From assembly GCF_016756535.1 (NCBI RefSeq), contig NZ_AP023247.1, positions 5,580,501-5,644,500 of the forward strand: DNA of 64,000 nucleotides, in the 5' to 3' direction. The notes beneath the pieces were generated by a model. It was not told the DNA's origin, did not search any database, and saw nothing but the letters and a program-made list of their open reading frames with translations. The stretch is from Mesorhizobium sp. 131-2-1. Its GTDB lineage: Bacteria > Pseudomonadota > Alphaproteobacteria > Rhizobiales > Rhizobiaceae. Within the stretch, counting starts at the first letter, position 1. The number at the start of each line of letters is the position of its first letter. Both the position numbers and the translations under genes were made by a program. Shown one piece after another: positions 34,220 through 43,764 of this stretch.

Positions 34220-34732
34220 CTAGTCAGTATCTGGGATCCCGATCAGCGGCAGCACGTGCTCGCGTTCAAACGCTATATGCCGGCGCAGGCTTTCGAAGAA
34301 ACCGCGCAACATGAAGCCGATGGCTTCTGCATTCCCTACCGTCTCGCCGTGACCGATCGCCAGCAGAATTTCAGTGACCTCGTCGGCGAAACATTCGTCT
34401 TCGACGTGCTCGGCGCGCAGCCGCTGGATTGAAGCAACGCCCGCATTGTTAGTGGCCACCGCAGCCTCGTAGGCGGGAAAGATGACCGCCTCTTCGTATC
34501 GATGAATGCTGCGCAGCAGCGGAACGATCGCGTTGGCCGTGCCGAGGCACTTCAGACGATCGACGCCTGGCAAGGCGTCCGCGATTCTTTCCAGGGCATC
34601 GCAGAGCTGCAGCTTCTCCCAATGCGCGCGCTTCATCACCGCGGCTGGGATCGCCTCCCTGTCCACTCGCGCCGAAGCCAGCGCGTCTTCGCAGCGCGCA
34701 TCGAACAACGACGATCCTTGCTCCCCGTTCAA
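34220..34732 (-). CDS. Hemerythrin-like HHE domain protein
   Basis: This protein of about 170 residues is helical with the spaced His/Glu pattern of hemerythrin cation-binding domains: HWEKLQLCDALERIAD, HRYEEAVIFPAYE, RAEHVEDECF and RRHIAFEREHVLPLI. A di-iron site that binds O2 or NO, or senses or repairs iron, is likely from family knowledge. The frame runs to a TTG inside the FNR box, but TTG 34732, with GAGGGAGA upstream, is the better start. It is divergent from ccoN and shares its FNR box, so it is expected to be induced in low oxygen. Confidence 0.78.
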   Translation of the reverse strand: MNGEQGSSLFDARCEDALASARVDREAIPAAVMKRAHWEKLQLCDALERIADALPGVDRLKCLGTANAIVPLLRSIHRYEEAVIFPAYEAAVATNNAGVASIQRLRAEHVEDECFADEVTEILLAIGHGETVGNAEAIGFMLRGFFESLRRHIAFEREHVLPLIGIPDTD

Positions 34733-34784
34733 TGGCAGTCTCCCTCGGCTGGTTCGAGGCTGCCCAATCCAAAACAAAGCGGCT

Positions 34785-34798
34785 TTGACCTGGATCAA
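34785..34798. promoter_or_regulatory. FNR/FixK-type box between the hemerythrin-like gene and ccoN
   Basis: TTGAC-CTGG-ATCAA. Class II spacing gives a ccoN start near 34833, 46 bases before the ATG. Leftwards it gives a start near 34750, 18 bases before the hemerythrin-like TTG. Both directions fit. Confidence 0.8.
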
Positions 34799-34878
34799 GG
34801 CGACACTGAAGCAACTGCGGAATTGGTGCCGATGCGGATCGATGTCCGCACACCAAAATCCAAGGTCGGGGACATGCC

Positions 34879-36489
34879 ATGAAATTCGGCACGGAAATTG
34901 TCTTGTTGTGCTTCTTCACCTTCCTGGCGCTGGTGGCAGCCGGCTTTGGTGTCGACGAACCTTTCCGACAGCACATGTGGGTGCTGTTTTTTGTGTTGTT
35001 TGGTTCTGTCGTTATCCTCCTGCGTAACACGAGCTTTGCGGCGCCTGTCCCGATTGATCCCTCAGCCTATATGGACGGGCCGATCCGCTACGGTGCCATC
35101 GCAACGATGTTCTGGGGCGTTGTCGGCATGCTGGTCGGCGTGATCATTGCCTTGCAGCTTGCCTACCCGGACCTCAACATCCAGCCCTGGTTCAACTTCG
35201 GCCGCCTGCGGCCGCTGCACACATCCGGCGTTGTCTTTGCCTTCGGCGGCAATGCGCTGCTTTGCACGTCCATGTACGTCGTGCAGCGCACCTGCCGCGC
35301 CCGGCTCTTCGGTGGCAATCTCGCCTGGTTCGTGTTCTGGGGCTATCAGCTTTTCATCGTCATGGCCGCGACCGGCTACCTGCTCGGCATCACCGAGAGC
35401 CGCGAATACGCCGAACCCGAATGGTATGTGGATCTCTGGCTGACCATCGTCTGGGTCGCCTATCTCATCCTGTTTCTCGGCACGATCCTGAAGCGCAAGG
35501 AACCGCACATCTACGTCGCGAACTGGTTCTACCTGTCCTTCATCGTGACCATCGCGATGCTGCACGTGGTCAACAACCTGTCGATGCCGGCCTCCTTCCT
35601 GGGCTCGAAGAGCTACTCGGCTTTCTCGGGCGTCCAGGACGCGCTGACGCAGTGGTGGTATGGCCACAACGCTGTCGGCTTCTTCCTGACCGCTGGCTTC
35701 CTCGGCATGATGTACTATTTCGTGCCGAAGCAGGTGAACCGGCCGGTTTACTCTTACCGGCTTTCGATCATCCACTTCTGGGCGATCATCTTCCTCTATA
35801 TCTGGGCCGGGCCACATCACCTGCACTATACCGCCCTGCCCGACTGGGCGCAGACGCTGGGCATGGTGTTCTCGATCATGCTGTGGATGCCGTCCTGGGG
35901 CGGCATGATCAACGGCCTCATGACGCTCTCCGGCGCCTGGGACAAGATCCGCACCGATCCGATTGTGCGCATGATGGTCGTAGCCATCGCCTTCTACGGC
36001 ATGTCGACCTTCGAAGGTCCGATGATGTCGATCAAGGCGGTCAACTCGCTTTCGCACTATACCGACTGGACCATCGGCCACGTCCATTCCGGCGCGCTCG
36101 GCTGGGTCGGCATGATCTCGTTCGGCGCGATCTATTACATGGTGCCGAAGCTCTGGAACCGTGAGCGGCTCTATTCGCTGCGCCTGGTCACCTGGCACTT
36201 CTGGCTGGCGACCCTCGGGATCGTCGTCTACGCCGCGGTCATGTGGGTTTCCGGCATCATGCAGGGCCTGATGTGGCGCGAATACGACGAGCAGGGCTTC
36301 CTGGTCTACTCCTTCGCCGAAACCGTCGCTGCCATGCATCCCTACTATGTGATGCGGGCTGCGGGTGGCGCGATGTACCTCTCCGGCGCGCTGCTGATGG
36401 CCTGGAACATCACCATGACCATCCTCGGCTACCAGCGCGAGGAGCAACCATTGCCGGGTTCCGAGCCCGCCCTCCAGCCTGCCGAATAG
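34879..36489 (+). CDS. ccoN: cbb3-type cytochrome c oxidase subunit I (CcoN/FixN)
   Basis: This 536-residue catalytic subunit of the high-affinity terminal oxidase reduces O2 to water at the haem b3-CuB site. It has about 12 membrane helices. Haem and copper histidines are visible in [43 protein letters not shown] (cross-linked Tyr-type region), [14 protein letters not shown] (CuB) and [10 protein letters not shown]. It is first gene of ccoNOQP, with 9 bases to ccoO. Expression under microaerobic control is supported by the FNR box. Confidence 0.96.
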   Translation: MKFGTEIVLLCFFTFLALVAAGFGVDEPFRQHMWVLFFVLFGSVVILLRNTSFAAPVPIDPSAYMDGPIRYGAIATMFWGVVGMLVGVIIALQLAYPDLNIQPWFNFGRLRPLHTSGVVFAFGGNALLCTSMYVVQRTCRARLFGGNLAWFVFWGYQLFIVMAATGYLLGITESREYAEPEWYVDLWLTIVWVAYLILFLGTILKRKEPHIYVANWFYLSFIVTIAMLHVVNNLSMPASFLGSKSYSAFSGVQDALTQWWYGHNAVGFFLTAGFLGMMYYFVPKQVNRPVYSYRLSIIHFWAIIFLYIWAGPHHLHYTALPDWAQTLGMVFSIMLWMPSWGGMINGLMTLSGAWDKIRTDPIVRMMVVAIAFYGMSTFEGPMMSIKAVNSLSHYTDWTIGHVHSGALGWVGMISFGAIYYMVPKLWNRERLYSLRLVTWHFWLATLGIVVYAAVMWVSGIMQGLMWREYDEQGFLVYSFAETVAAMHPYYVMRAAGGAMYLSGALLMAWNITMTILGYQREEQPLPGSEPALQPAE

Positions 36490-36498
36490 GAGCCAGAC

Positions 36499-37230
36499 AT
36501 GGGCTTGATGGACAAACACGCAATCGTCGAGAAGAACGCGACGCTTCTTCTCGTTGGCTCGCTGCTGGTGGTGACTGTCGGCGGCATCGTCGAGATCGCA
36601 CCGCTCTTCTACCTCGACAACACGATCGAGAAGGTCGAAGGCATGCGGCCCTATTCGCCGCTCGAACTCGCGGGGCGCAACATCTATGTGCGCGAGGGTT
36701 GCTATCTCTGCCATAGCCAGATGATCCGGCCGTTCCGCGACGAGGTCGAGCGCTACGGTCACTACAGCCTGGCGGCGGAGTCGATGTACGATCATCCGTT
36801 CCAGTGGGGCTCCAAACGAACCGGCCCCGATCTCGCGCGCGTCGGCGATCGCTACTCCAACGCATGGCATGTGCAGCACCTCGCCGATCCGCGTTCGGTG
36901 GTGCCGGAATCGATCATGCCTCGCTATGCCTTCCTGAAGGATACGCCGATCGAGATAAAGGATTTCTCGACGCATCTGGTCGCCAACAGGCGGGTCGGTG
37001 TCCCCTATTCAGACGACATGATCGCCAACGCCAATGCCGACCTGATGGCACAGGCCGATCCCAATGCCGACACGTCCGGCCTGGAAAAGCGCTATCCGAA
37101 AGCCAAGGTCGGCGACTTCGACGGCAATCCGCAGCAGGTCACCGAGATGGATGCCCTGGTCGCTTATCTCCAGATGCTTGGCACTCTGGTCGATTTCAAG
37201 ACCTACGACGAAGCCGCCGGCTACCGCTGA
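36499..37230 (+). CDS. ccoO: cbb3-type oxidase subunit II (CcoO/FixO)
   Basis: This 243-residue membrane-anchored mono-haem cytochrome c passes electrons to CcoN. One N-terminal membrane helix ([22 protein letters not shown]) is followed by the haem motif CYLCHSQ at about residue 70, with a methionine ligand expected in IMPRYAFL. Its length is typical. It is transcribed with ccoN, ccoQ and ccoP. Confidence 0.95.
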   Translation: MGLMDKHAIVEKNATLLLVGSLLVVTVGGIVEIAPLFYLDNTIEKVEGMRPYSPLELAGRNIYVREGCYLCHSQMIRPFRDEVERYGHYSLAAESMYDHPFQWGSKRTGPDLARVGDRYSNAWHVQHLADPRSVVPESIMPRYAFLKDTPIEIKDFSTHLVANRRVGVPYSDDMIANANADLMAQADPNADTSGLEKRYPKAKVGDFDGNPQQVTEMDALVAYLQMLGTLVDFKTYDEAAGYR

Positions 37231-37241
37231 GGAGACCGACC

Positions 37242-37391
37242 ATGGATTACAATCTGATGCGAGAATTTGCCGACAGCTGGGGCCTGCTCGCCATGGCGCT
37301 CTTCTTTGTCGGATGCATTGCCTTCGCACTGCGGCCGGGCGGTCGCAGCCAGGCTGACGAAGCCGCCCGCATTCCCCTCAAGGACGACTGA
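37242..37391 (+). CDS. ccoQ: cbb3-type oxidase subunit CcoQ/FixQ
   Basis: This 49-residue small membrane protein has one hydrophobic helix (LLAMALFFVGCIAFAL) and a polar C-terminal tail, as in FixQ. It stabilises the cbb3 complex. The ATG at 37242 follows GGAGA, 11 bases after the ccoO stop, and its stop lies 2 bases before ccoP. Confidence 0.93.
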   Translation: MDYNLMREFADSWGLLAMALFFVGCIAFALRPGGRSQADEAARIPLKDD

Positions 37392-37393
37392 TC

Positions 37394-38257
37394 ATGAGCA
37401 CAGAGCACATCGACGACGTGTCAGGCATCTCGACGACCGGCCATGAGTGGGATGGCATCAAGGAACTCAACAACCCTCTTCCCCGCTGGTGGGTGGTAAC
37501 CTTCTACATCACCATCGCCTGGGCGATCGGCTATACGATCGCCTACCCGGCATGGCCGATGCTGTCTTCCGCGACCAAGGGCGTGCTCGGCTATTCCAGC
37601 CGCAACGATGTCAAGAACGAGCTGGCCGCCGCCGAAGCCGCAAAAGGCAAATATGTCGCCGCCATCCAGGCGAAGACCGTCTCCGAGATCGCTGCTGACG
37701 ACGCGCTGCGTGAGTTCGCGGTCGCGGCCGGCGGAGCCACGTTCAAGGTCAATTGCGTGCAATGCCACGGTTCAGGCGCCCAAGGCTCGGCCGGCTTTCC
37801 CAACCTCAATGACGACGAGTGGCTGTGGGGGGGCAGCGCAGAACAGATCCAGCAAACGATCACGCACGGCATCCGCTTCGCCTCGGATCCCGATACGCGG
37901 CAGTCCGAAATGCCCGCCTTTGGCGACATCATCACGCCCGAGCAGGCCACGCAGGTCAGCGCCTATGTCGCCAGCCTTTCCGGTCCGGTCCAGGACAAAA
38001 GCCTGATCGAGCCCGGCGCCAAGGTGTTCGCGGAAAATTGCGTCGCCTGCCATGGCGCCAATGCGAAGGGCAACAGGGAGTTCGGCGCACCCGACCTGAC
38101 CGATGCGATCTGGCTCTACGGATCGGGCGAGACGGCCATCGCGGCCCAGGTCCGCGCGCCGAAACATGGCGTCATGCCGGCCTGGATCGGACGTCTCGGC
38201 GAGACCAAGGTCAAGGAGCTTGCGGTCTACATCCATTCGCTTGGCGGCGGAGAATAG
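37394..38257 (+). CDS. ccoP: cbb3-type oxidase subunit III (CcoP/FixP)
   Basis: This 287-residue di-haem cytochrome c has one N-terminal membrane helix (WWVVTFYITIAWAIGYTIAYPAW) and two haem motifs, CVQCHG (about residue 119) and CVACHG (about 216). Methionine ligands are expected in EMPAFG and VMPAW. It is the electron entry point of the cbb3 oxidase. It is the last gene before a strong terminator. Confidence 0.95.
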   Translation: MSTEHIDDVSGISTTGHEWDGIKELNNPLPRWWVVTFYITIAWAIGYTIAYPAWPMLSSATKGVLGYSSRNDVKNELAAAEAAKGKYVAAIQAKTVSEIAADDALREFAVAAGGATFKVNCVQCHGSGAQGSAGFPNLNDDEWLWGGSAEQIQQTITHGIRFASDPDTRQSEMPAFGDIITPEQATQVSAYVASLSGPVQDKSLIEPGAKVFAENCVACHGANAKGNREFGAPDLTDAIWLYGSGETAIAAQVRAPKHGVMPAWIGRLGETKVKELAVYIHSLGGGE

Positions 38258-38296
38258 GAGGCGGGGCCTATTCTCGGCCCTCGGCCGCTAAAGCGA

Positions 38297-38321
38297 CGAG
38301 GCCCGGCACAGCCGGGCCTCG
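38297..38321 (+). terminator. Terminator-like hairpin after ccoP
   Basis: CGAGGCCCGGC and GCCGGGCCTCG form a perfect 11-bp stem with an ACA loop, followed by the weak T-rich ACTTGTTTC. It separates ccoNOQP from ccoGHIS, which has its own FNR box. Confidence 0.75.
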
Positions 38322-38342
38322 ACTTGTTTCAGCACCACGAGA

Positions 38343-38356
38343 TTGACCTGCATCAA
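38343..38356. promoter_or_regulatory. FNR/FixK-type box upstream of ccoG
   Basis: TTGAC-CTGC-ATCAA. Class II spacing predicts a start near 38391, 25 bases before the ccoG ATG. Confidence 0.8.
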
Positions 38357-38415
38357 CGCGGCGTGGCCCGTCCGGCGGCAAGAGTTGCTCAGGCGGGATT
38401 ATCGGTCGTGCGCAA

Positions 38416-39987
38416 ATGGAGATGAAGGTGCTGGATCAGACGCAGGTTGAACGGCTGGAAGCGGAGGCGGTCAATTCCGCCAGGATCCGGCAGCCGCTTT
38501 ATGCCCCGCGCAGGAAGATCTTCCCGAAACGCGCCTCGGGCAGCTTTCGCCGCTTCAAATGGCTGGTGATGGCGATCACGCTGGGCATCTACTACCTGAC
38601 GCCATGGCTGCGGTGGGATCGCGGCGCGTTCGCGCCCGACCAGGCAGTGCTGCTCGATCTCGCCAACCGTCGTTTCTACTTCTTCTTCATCGAGATATGG
38701 CCGCAGGAATTCTACTACGTCGCCGGTCTTCTGATGATGGCCGGCATCGGCCTGTTCCTGATTACATCCACGGTCGGCCGCGCCTGGTGCGGCTATACCT
38801 GTCCGCAGACCGTGTGGGTCGACTTGTTTCTCGTCGTGGAGCGGGCGATCGAAGGCGATCGCAACGCGCGCATGAAGCTTGACGCCGGCCCATGGACGGC
38901 ACGCAAGCTGGTGCTGCGTGCATCGAAGCACGCCATCTGGCTGGTCATAGCCGCAGCAACCGGCGGCGCCTGGATCTTCTATTTCGCCGACGCGCCGACA
39001 CTGGCCGGTGAAGTCTTCCGGGGCACTTCCGCGCCGGTCGCCTATGTGACCATCCTCGTGCTCACGGCAACCACCTACACATTCGGCGGGCTGATGCGCG
39101 AGCAGGTCTGCACCTACATGTGCCCATGGCCGCGTATCCAGGCCGCCATGCTGGATGAGAATTCGCTCACCGTCACCTACAATGACTGGCGCGGCGAGCC
39201 CCGCTCGCGCCATGCCAAGAAGGCCATTGCCGCCGGACAGCCAGTTGGCGATTGCGTCGACTGCAATGCCTGTGTCGCCGTCTGCCCGATGGGTATCGAC
39301 ATTCGGGACGGCCAGCAGCTCGAATGCATCACCTGCGCACTCTGCATCGATGCCTGCGACAGCGTGATGGACAAGCTCGGCAGGGAGCGCGGGCTGATCT
39401 CCTATGCGACATTGTCCGACTACAATGCCAATATGGCTGTGGCCACCGCGGGCGGTTCACGCCCGGTAGATCCCTCGCTGGTGCGAACTGCCGACGGCAC
39501 CTTTTCGGAGAAGTTGGCGCATTTCCACATTCGCAAGATCTTCCGTCTGCGCACCTTCATCTATCTGGGCGCATGGTCGGCCGTCGGGCTCGCGTTGCTC
39601 TATTCGCTGCTGACCCGCGAGCGCCTGGAGCTCAACGTCCTGCACGACCGCAATCCGCAATTCGTGACGCTTTCCGACGGCTCGATCCGCAACGGCTACA
39701 CCGTCAAGCTGCTCAACATGATCCCCGAGCCGAGGACGATCGTTGTCACCTTGCAAGGCCTGCCGGGCGCCGAGATGAGCGCGGTCGGCATCGAGCTTCC
39801 CCCCTCCCGCTCTTTCGCGACCCTGGCCGATCCCGACCGGCTGAAGACCCTGAAGGTTTTCGTACGCCAGCCAGCCGACCAGATCGAGGGCGCCGCGCAG
39901 AGCTTCAAGTTCCTGATCGAGGACAAGGCCGGCCTCGAATCCGCCGAATACACGGCCACGTTCAATGCACCGGAGACCGCCAGATGA
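38416..39987 (+). CDS. ccoG: Cytochrome c oxidase accessory protein CcoG (FixG)
   Basis: This 523-residue membrane ferredoxin-like protein is needed for cbb3 assembly, where it reduces copper. It has several membrane helices in the first 200 residues, cysteines in CGYTCPQTVWVDLF and YMCPWPRIQ, and two 4Fe-4S clusters from CVDCNACVAVCPMGIDIR and CITCALCIDACD. The C-terminal 130 residues form the periplasmic Ig-like FixG domain. It overlaps ccoH by 4 bases (ATGA). Confidence 0.94.
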   Translation: MEMKVLDQTQVERLEAEAVNSARIRQPLYAPRRKIFPKRASGSFRRFKWLVMAITLGIYYLTPWLRWDRGAFAPDQAVLLDLANRRFYFFFIEIWPQEFYYVAGLLMMAGIGLFLITSTVGRAWCGYTCPQTVWVDLFLVVERAIEGDRNARMKLDAGPWTARKLVLRASKHAIWLVIAAATGGAWIFYFADAPTLAGEVFRGTSAPVAYVTILVLTATTYTFGGLMREQVCTYMCPWPRIQAAMLDENSLTVTYNDWRGEPRSRHAKKAIAAGQPVGDCVDCNACVAVCPMGIDIRDGQQLECITCALCIDACDSVMDKLGRERGLISYATLSDYNANMAVATAGGSRPVDPSLVRTADGTFSEKLAHFHIRKIFRLRTFIYLGAWSAVGLALLYSLLTRERLELNVLHDRNPQFVTLSDGSIRNGYTVKLLNMIPEPRTIVVTLQGLPGAEMSAVGIELPPSRSFATLADPDRLKTLKVFVRQPADQIEGAAQSFKFLIEDKAGLESAEYTATFNAPETAR

Positions 39988-40481
39988 GCGCCCATTCGCA
40001 GAAATCCCGCGAATTCACCGGCCGGCACATGCTGTTCACCATTCTCGGTTTCTTCGGCGTGGTCATCGGCGTCAATCTGACTATGGCGACGCTTGCCAGC
40101 AAGAGTTGGACCGGGCTCGTCGTCGAAAACACCTATGTGGCGAGCCAACAGTTCAACCGGAAGGCAGAAGAAGGCCGCGCGCAGGCTGCGCTTGGCTGGA
40201 CCGGCAAACTGACGATCGCATGGGGCGAGGTCCGCTACCGCCTCAGCGACGCAGCCGGCAAGCCTGTTCTCCTGCACGCGGTGAAAGTTCTGTTTCGCCA
40301 CCCCGCCTACGAGGCAGAGGACAGGTCCGTCACTCTGGCCGCTGCCGCGGGTCAGGAATTTGCCGCGCAGCACACGCCGAGAGATGGCGTCTGGATCGTC
40401 GAAGTCGATGCCGATGCCGGTCTCGCGGAACCCTATCGCGATGTCCGTAGAATCACGATTTCCCATGGAGCACTGCAATGA
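39984..40481 (+). CDS. ccoH: FixH/CcoH family protein
   Basis: This 165-residue protein has one N-terminal membrane helix (HMLFTILGFFGVVIGVNLTMATLA) and the FixH features SWTGLVVENTYVASQQFN and LLHAVKVLFRHPAYEAEDRSVTL. It is required for cbb3 assembly together with CcoI. It overlaps ccoG and ccoI by 4 bases each, so ccoGHI is translationally coupled. Confidence 0.93.
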   Translation: MSAHSQKSREFTGRHMLFTILGFFGVVIGVNLTMATLASKSWTGLVVENTYVASQQFNRKAEEGRAQAALGWTGKLTIAWGEVRYRLSDAAGKPVLLHAVKVLFRHPAYEAEDRSVTLAAAAGQEFAAQHTPRDGVWIVEVDADAGLAEPYRDVRRITISHGALQ

Positions 40482-42769
40482 GCTGCTGCGCGCCGGGCGC
40501 CGAAATGGCGCTGGATCTCGATGGTGTCACCTTGGCCCTGCCATCAAGCCAGGAAATTCGGTTGGCGAGCCGCTTGCTTGGCGGGGACCTGCACCAAACC
40601 GATCTCTCGGTACCGGCGGTGCATTGCGCAGCCTGCATTCAGACGATCGAGACGGCGCTCGAAAAGCTCGAGCATGTCGAGGGCGCACGGGTCAACCTGT
40701 CGACAAAACGTGTTTCGATCCGCTGGCTTGGCGATGAGGTTCCGCCATTCGTCGCCACGCTTGGACGACTGGGCTATGACGCGCACCTGTTCGATCCGGA
40801 GTCTGACGGGAAGGACAAGACGCTCTCGGAACTGATCCGCGCCGTCGCGGTCGCCGGCTTTGCGGCCGGCAACATCATGCTGCTTTCGGTCTCGGTCTGG
40901 TCCGGCGCGGAAGGCGCGACCCGCGACCTATTCCATTGGGTTTCGGCGCTGATCGCCATCCCGGCGCTCGCCTTCGCCGGCGGCATCTATTTCCGCTCGG
41001 CATGGAATGCGCTGCGCCACGGTCGCATGAACATGGATGTGCCTATAGCGGTCGGTGTCTCGCTCGCCTATGCCATGAGCCTCTACGAGACAATCACGCA
41101 CGGCGAGCACGCCTATTTCGATGCGTCGGTGTCCTTGCTGTTCTTCCTTCTGATCGGCCGCACGCTGGATCACGTGATGCGGGAGCGCGCACGGACCGCG
41201 GTGAACGGCCTGGCGCAGTTGGCGGCGCGCGGCGCCATGGTGCTGCGAGGTGACGGCACACGCGACTACCTGCCCGTCGGCGAGATCGAACCCGGCATGC
41301 AACTGCTCATCGCGGCCGGCGAGCGGATTCCGGTCGATGGCAATATCCTCGGCGGAATCTCTGATCTCGACTGCTCGCTGGTATCCGGGGAAAGCACGCC
41401 CCGGACCGTGGGCTCGGGAGCGCACGTTCAGGCCGGCACGCTCAATCTCACGGGTCCGCTGACCATGCAGGCGACGGCTACGGCGAAGGATTCTTTCCTG
41501 GCCGAGATGGTCCGGCTCATGGAGGCCGCGGAGGGTGGCCGATCGCAGTATCGCAGGATCGCCGACCGGGTCTCTGCCCTCTACGCACCTGTGGTTCATC
41601 TCGCGGCCTTGCTGACATTCCTCGGCTGGATGGTCGCGTCCGGCGACTGGCACCTGGCAATGACGATCGCGATCGCCGTTCTCATCATCACTTGCCCTTG
41701 CGCGCTCGGGCTCGCCGTACCGATCGTGCAGGTGGTCGCGGCGCGGCGCCTGTTCGAGGCCGGCGTCATGGTCAAGGACGGTTCGGCCATGGAACGGCTG
41801 GCCGCGATCGACACGGCGGTGTTCGACAAGACCGGGACGCTCACGCTCGGACAGCCAAGGCTGGTCAACGCGCCGTCCATCGACCCGACCATGCTGGCGA
41901 TCGCAGCCGACATGGCCGCGCATTCGCGCCATCCGTTCTCGAAGGCCATAGCCGTTTTCGCGGGTTTTTCCGGTCAACTCAGGCTCGGGTCCGTCAGCGA
42001 ACACCCAGGCTTCGGCATCGAGGCCGTCACTGAGGGGAATACCTGGCGTCTCGGCCGGCGCGGATGGGCTGGGTGGAAGGCGCGGACCGGCGGCGAAGGC
42101 AAATCTGGCGGCTTTGGCGGAACGGTGCTCTCGAAGAACGGGGCGATCGTCGCCGCCTTCACGTTCGAGGATGCTGCGCGCGCCGACGCCAAGGTGGCAG
42201 TCGGGCAATTGCGGGATGCAGGCATCTCCGTCGAGATGTTGTCCGGCGATACCGCCAATGCCTGCGGCGAAGTCGCCAGGACCTTGGGAATCGACGATTT
42301 CGTCCCCGCGCTGCTGCCCTCCGGCAAGGTTGAACGGATCGAGGCACTGTCCAGGCAGGGCCACAAGGTCCTGATGGTGGGCGATGGGCTGAACGACACG
42401 CCGGCGCTCGGCGCGGCGCATGTCTCGATGGCCCCGGCGACCGCGGCCGATGTGGGTCGCAATGCCGCCGATTTCGTCTTCCTGCGCGAAAGCCTCCTGG
42501 CTGTGCCTTTGGCAGTGGACATTTCGCGCAAGGCGGGCCGGCTGATCCGGCAGAACATCACAATTGCGATCGTCTACAACGCGTTTGCGGTGCCGATCGC
42601 CATATCGGGGCATGTGACGCCCCTCATCGCTGCGGTCGCGATGTCCGCCTCGTCGCTGCTCGTGATCGGCAACGCCCTGCGGCTTCAAGGATCCGCGACA
42701 CGTTCATCGGCTGAAATCGCTCCGCCAGATCGGCGCGCGCGCCCCGGCATGCTGGTTCAACCCTCATGA
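40478..42769 (+). CDS. ccoI: Copper-exporting P-type ATPase for cbb3 assembly (CcoI/FixI)
   Basis: This 763-residue P1B ATPase exports Cu+ for insertion into the CuB site of CcoN. It has an N-terminal heavy-metal domain with VHCAACIQTIE, eight membrane helices with the CPC metal site in ITCPCALGLAVP, the phosphorylation motif FDKTGTLTLG, and MVGDGLNDTPALGAAHVSMA for ATP hydrolysis. A C-terminal proline-rich tail follows. It overlaps ccoS by 4 bases. Confidence 0.95.
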   Translation: MSCCAPGAEMALDLDGVTLALPSSQEIRLASRLLGGDLHQTDLSVPAVHCAACIQTIETALEKLEHVEGARVNLSTKRVSIRWLGDEVPPFVATLGRLGYDAHLFDPESDGKDKTLSELIRAVAVAGFAAGNIMLLSVSVWSGAEGATRDLFHWVSALIAIPALAFAGGIYFRSAWNALRHGRMNMDVPIAVGVSLAYAMSLYETITHGEHAYFDASVSLLFFLLIGRTLDHVMRERARTAVNGLAQLAARGAMVLRGDGTRDYLPVGEIEPGMQLLIAAGERIPVDGNILGGISDLDCSLVSGESTPRTVGSGAHVQAGTLNLTGPLTMQATATAKDSFLAEMVRLMEAAEGGRSQYRRIADRVSALYAPVVHLAALLTFLGWMVASGDWHLAMTIAIAVLIITCPCALGLAVPIVQVVAARRLFEAGVMVKDGSAMERLAAIDTAVFDKTGTLTLGQPRLVNAPSIDPTMLAIAADMAAHSRHPFSKAIAVFAGFSGQLRLGSVSEHPGFGIEAVTEGNTWRLGRRGWAGWKARTGGEGKSGGFGGTVLSKNGAIVAAFTFEDAARADAKVAVGQLRDAGISVEMLSGDTANACGEVARTLGIDDFVPALLPSGKVERIEALSRQGHKVLMVGDGLNDTPALGAAHVSMAPATAADVGRNAADFVFLRESLLAVPLAVDISRKAGRLIRQNITIAIVYNAFAVPIAISGHVTPLIAAVAMSASSLLVIGNALRLQGSATRSSAEIAPPDRRARPGMLVQPS

Positions 42770-42918
42770 CGACGCTCGTCTACCTCATCCCGGTAGCGCT
42801 GTTCCTCGGTGCGCTGGGGCTGACCGGTTTCCTTTGGGCGCTGAGAAGCGGCCAGTACGAGGATCTTGATGGAGCGGCGGAGCGCATTCTGATCGATCGG
42901 GATGAGCCGCCGAAGTGA
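42766..42918 (+). CDS. ccoS: cbb3-type oxidase assembly protein CcoS (FixS)
   Basis: This 50-residue protein has one membrane helix (LIPVALFLGALGLTGFLWAL) followed by the invariant RSGQYEDLDGAAERIL. CcoS is needed for haem and copper insertion into CcoN. The start overlaps the ccoI stop by 4 bases. Confidence 0.93.
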   Translation: MTTLVYLIPVALFLGALGLTGFLWALRSGQYEDLDGAAERILIDRDEPPK

Positions 42919-42936
42919 CTGCGCCGCCCCTTTGAA

Positions 42937-42950
42937 ATGACGCAGGTCAA
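42937..42950. promoter_or_regulatory. Degenerate FNR-type box upstream of the CBS-BON gene
   Basis: ATGAC-GCAG-GTCAA, one mismatch in the first arm. Class II spacing would start transcription near 42985, 40 bases before the gene. Confidence 0.45.
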
Positions 42951-43024
42951 TGACCGGATCGCTCAACCGTCCGACAATGGGCCCGGCATCCGACAAAGGG
43001 CCGGTTGGAAATAAGGAGGCAGCA

Positions 43025-43723
43025 ATGCAGGCCGAAGCCATAATGACCACGCCGGTCGTCACCGTAGGTCCGGGCGCTTCGATCGCCGATGCGGCCGAAC
43101 TTATGCTTGCCAGGAAGATCGGCTGTCTGCCGGTCGTCCGCGATGACGGAACAGTGGCAGGCATCATCAGCGAGGGCGATTTCCTGCGCCGTCAGGAGCT
43201 CGGCACCCAGCGCGTTCGTCCTCGCTGGCTGGAGTTTGTCGTCGGCCCCGGCAAGATGGCCAGCGAATATGTCCTCGCGAACGGACGTCGAGTCGACGAG
43301 GTGATGACAGGTCAGGTCGTGTCGGCGCCGCCGAGTGCCTCGCTCGCAGAAATTGTCGGGTTGATGGCAGGGAACAAGATCAAGAATGTGCCGATCGTCC
43401 GGGCAGGAAAGCTCGTCGGCATCGTCACGCGGACGGACCTGCTGCGCGCACTGTTGCGCGTCCTGCCGAAATCGGGCGCGACGACGGATGCTGACGATTC
43501 CATCCGCAAGAACGTCCTGGCGGAGCTCAAAGGCCAAGTCTGGATCAACGGGGGCTTGATCGGGGTAAGTGTCGATCGAGGAACTGTCGAGCTGAGCGGC
43601 GCGATCTTTGACGAGCGTCAGCGGAAGGCGGCCGTGGTTGCAGCGGAGAACGTTGCAGGCGTCAAGGCTGTCAAGGACAGCCTGTTCTGCGCGGGACCAT
43701 TGTCGGTCGTGCTTGTGTCCTAG
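43025..43723 (+). CDS. CBS-pair and BON domain protein
   Basis: This 232-residue soluble protein has a first CBS domain at about 4-60 (IMTTPVVTVGPGASIADAAELMLARKIGCLPVV), a second at about 95-155 (VMTGQVVSAPPSASLAEIVGLMAGNKIKNVPIV) and a BON-like domain at about 165-232 (VSVDRGTVELSGAIFDERQRKAAVVAAENVAGV). CBS pairs usually bind adenine nucleotides; BON domains often bind phospholipid or partners. ATG 43025 has AAGGAGG upstream. Such proteins recur next to cco and usp genes in microaerobic clusters; a role in energy-charge sensing is inference. Confidence 0.87.
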   Translation: MQAEAIMTTPVVTVGPGASIADAAELMLARKIGCLPVVRDDGTVAGIISEGDFLRRQELGTQRVRPRWLEFVVGPGKMASEYVLANGRRVDEVMTGQVVSAPPSASLAEIVGLMAGNKIKNVPIVRAGKLVGIVTRTDLLRALLRVLPKSGATTDADDSIRKNVLAELKGQVWINGGLIGVSVDRGTVELSGAIFDERQRKAAVVAAENVAGVKAVKDSLFCAGPLSVVLVS

Positions 43724-43764
43724 TTGGTCTGACAGAAGTCGGTAGCACGCGACAGCGACCAACC

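Noticed and set aside
35062..36975. 637-codon minus-strand frame
   Set aside because: Shadow of ccoN and ccoO.
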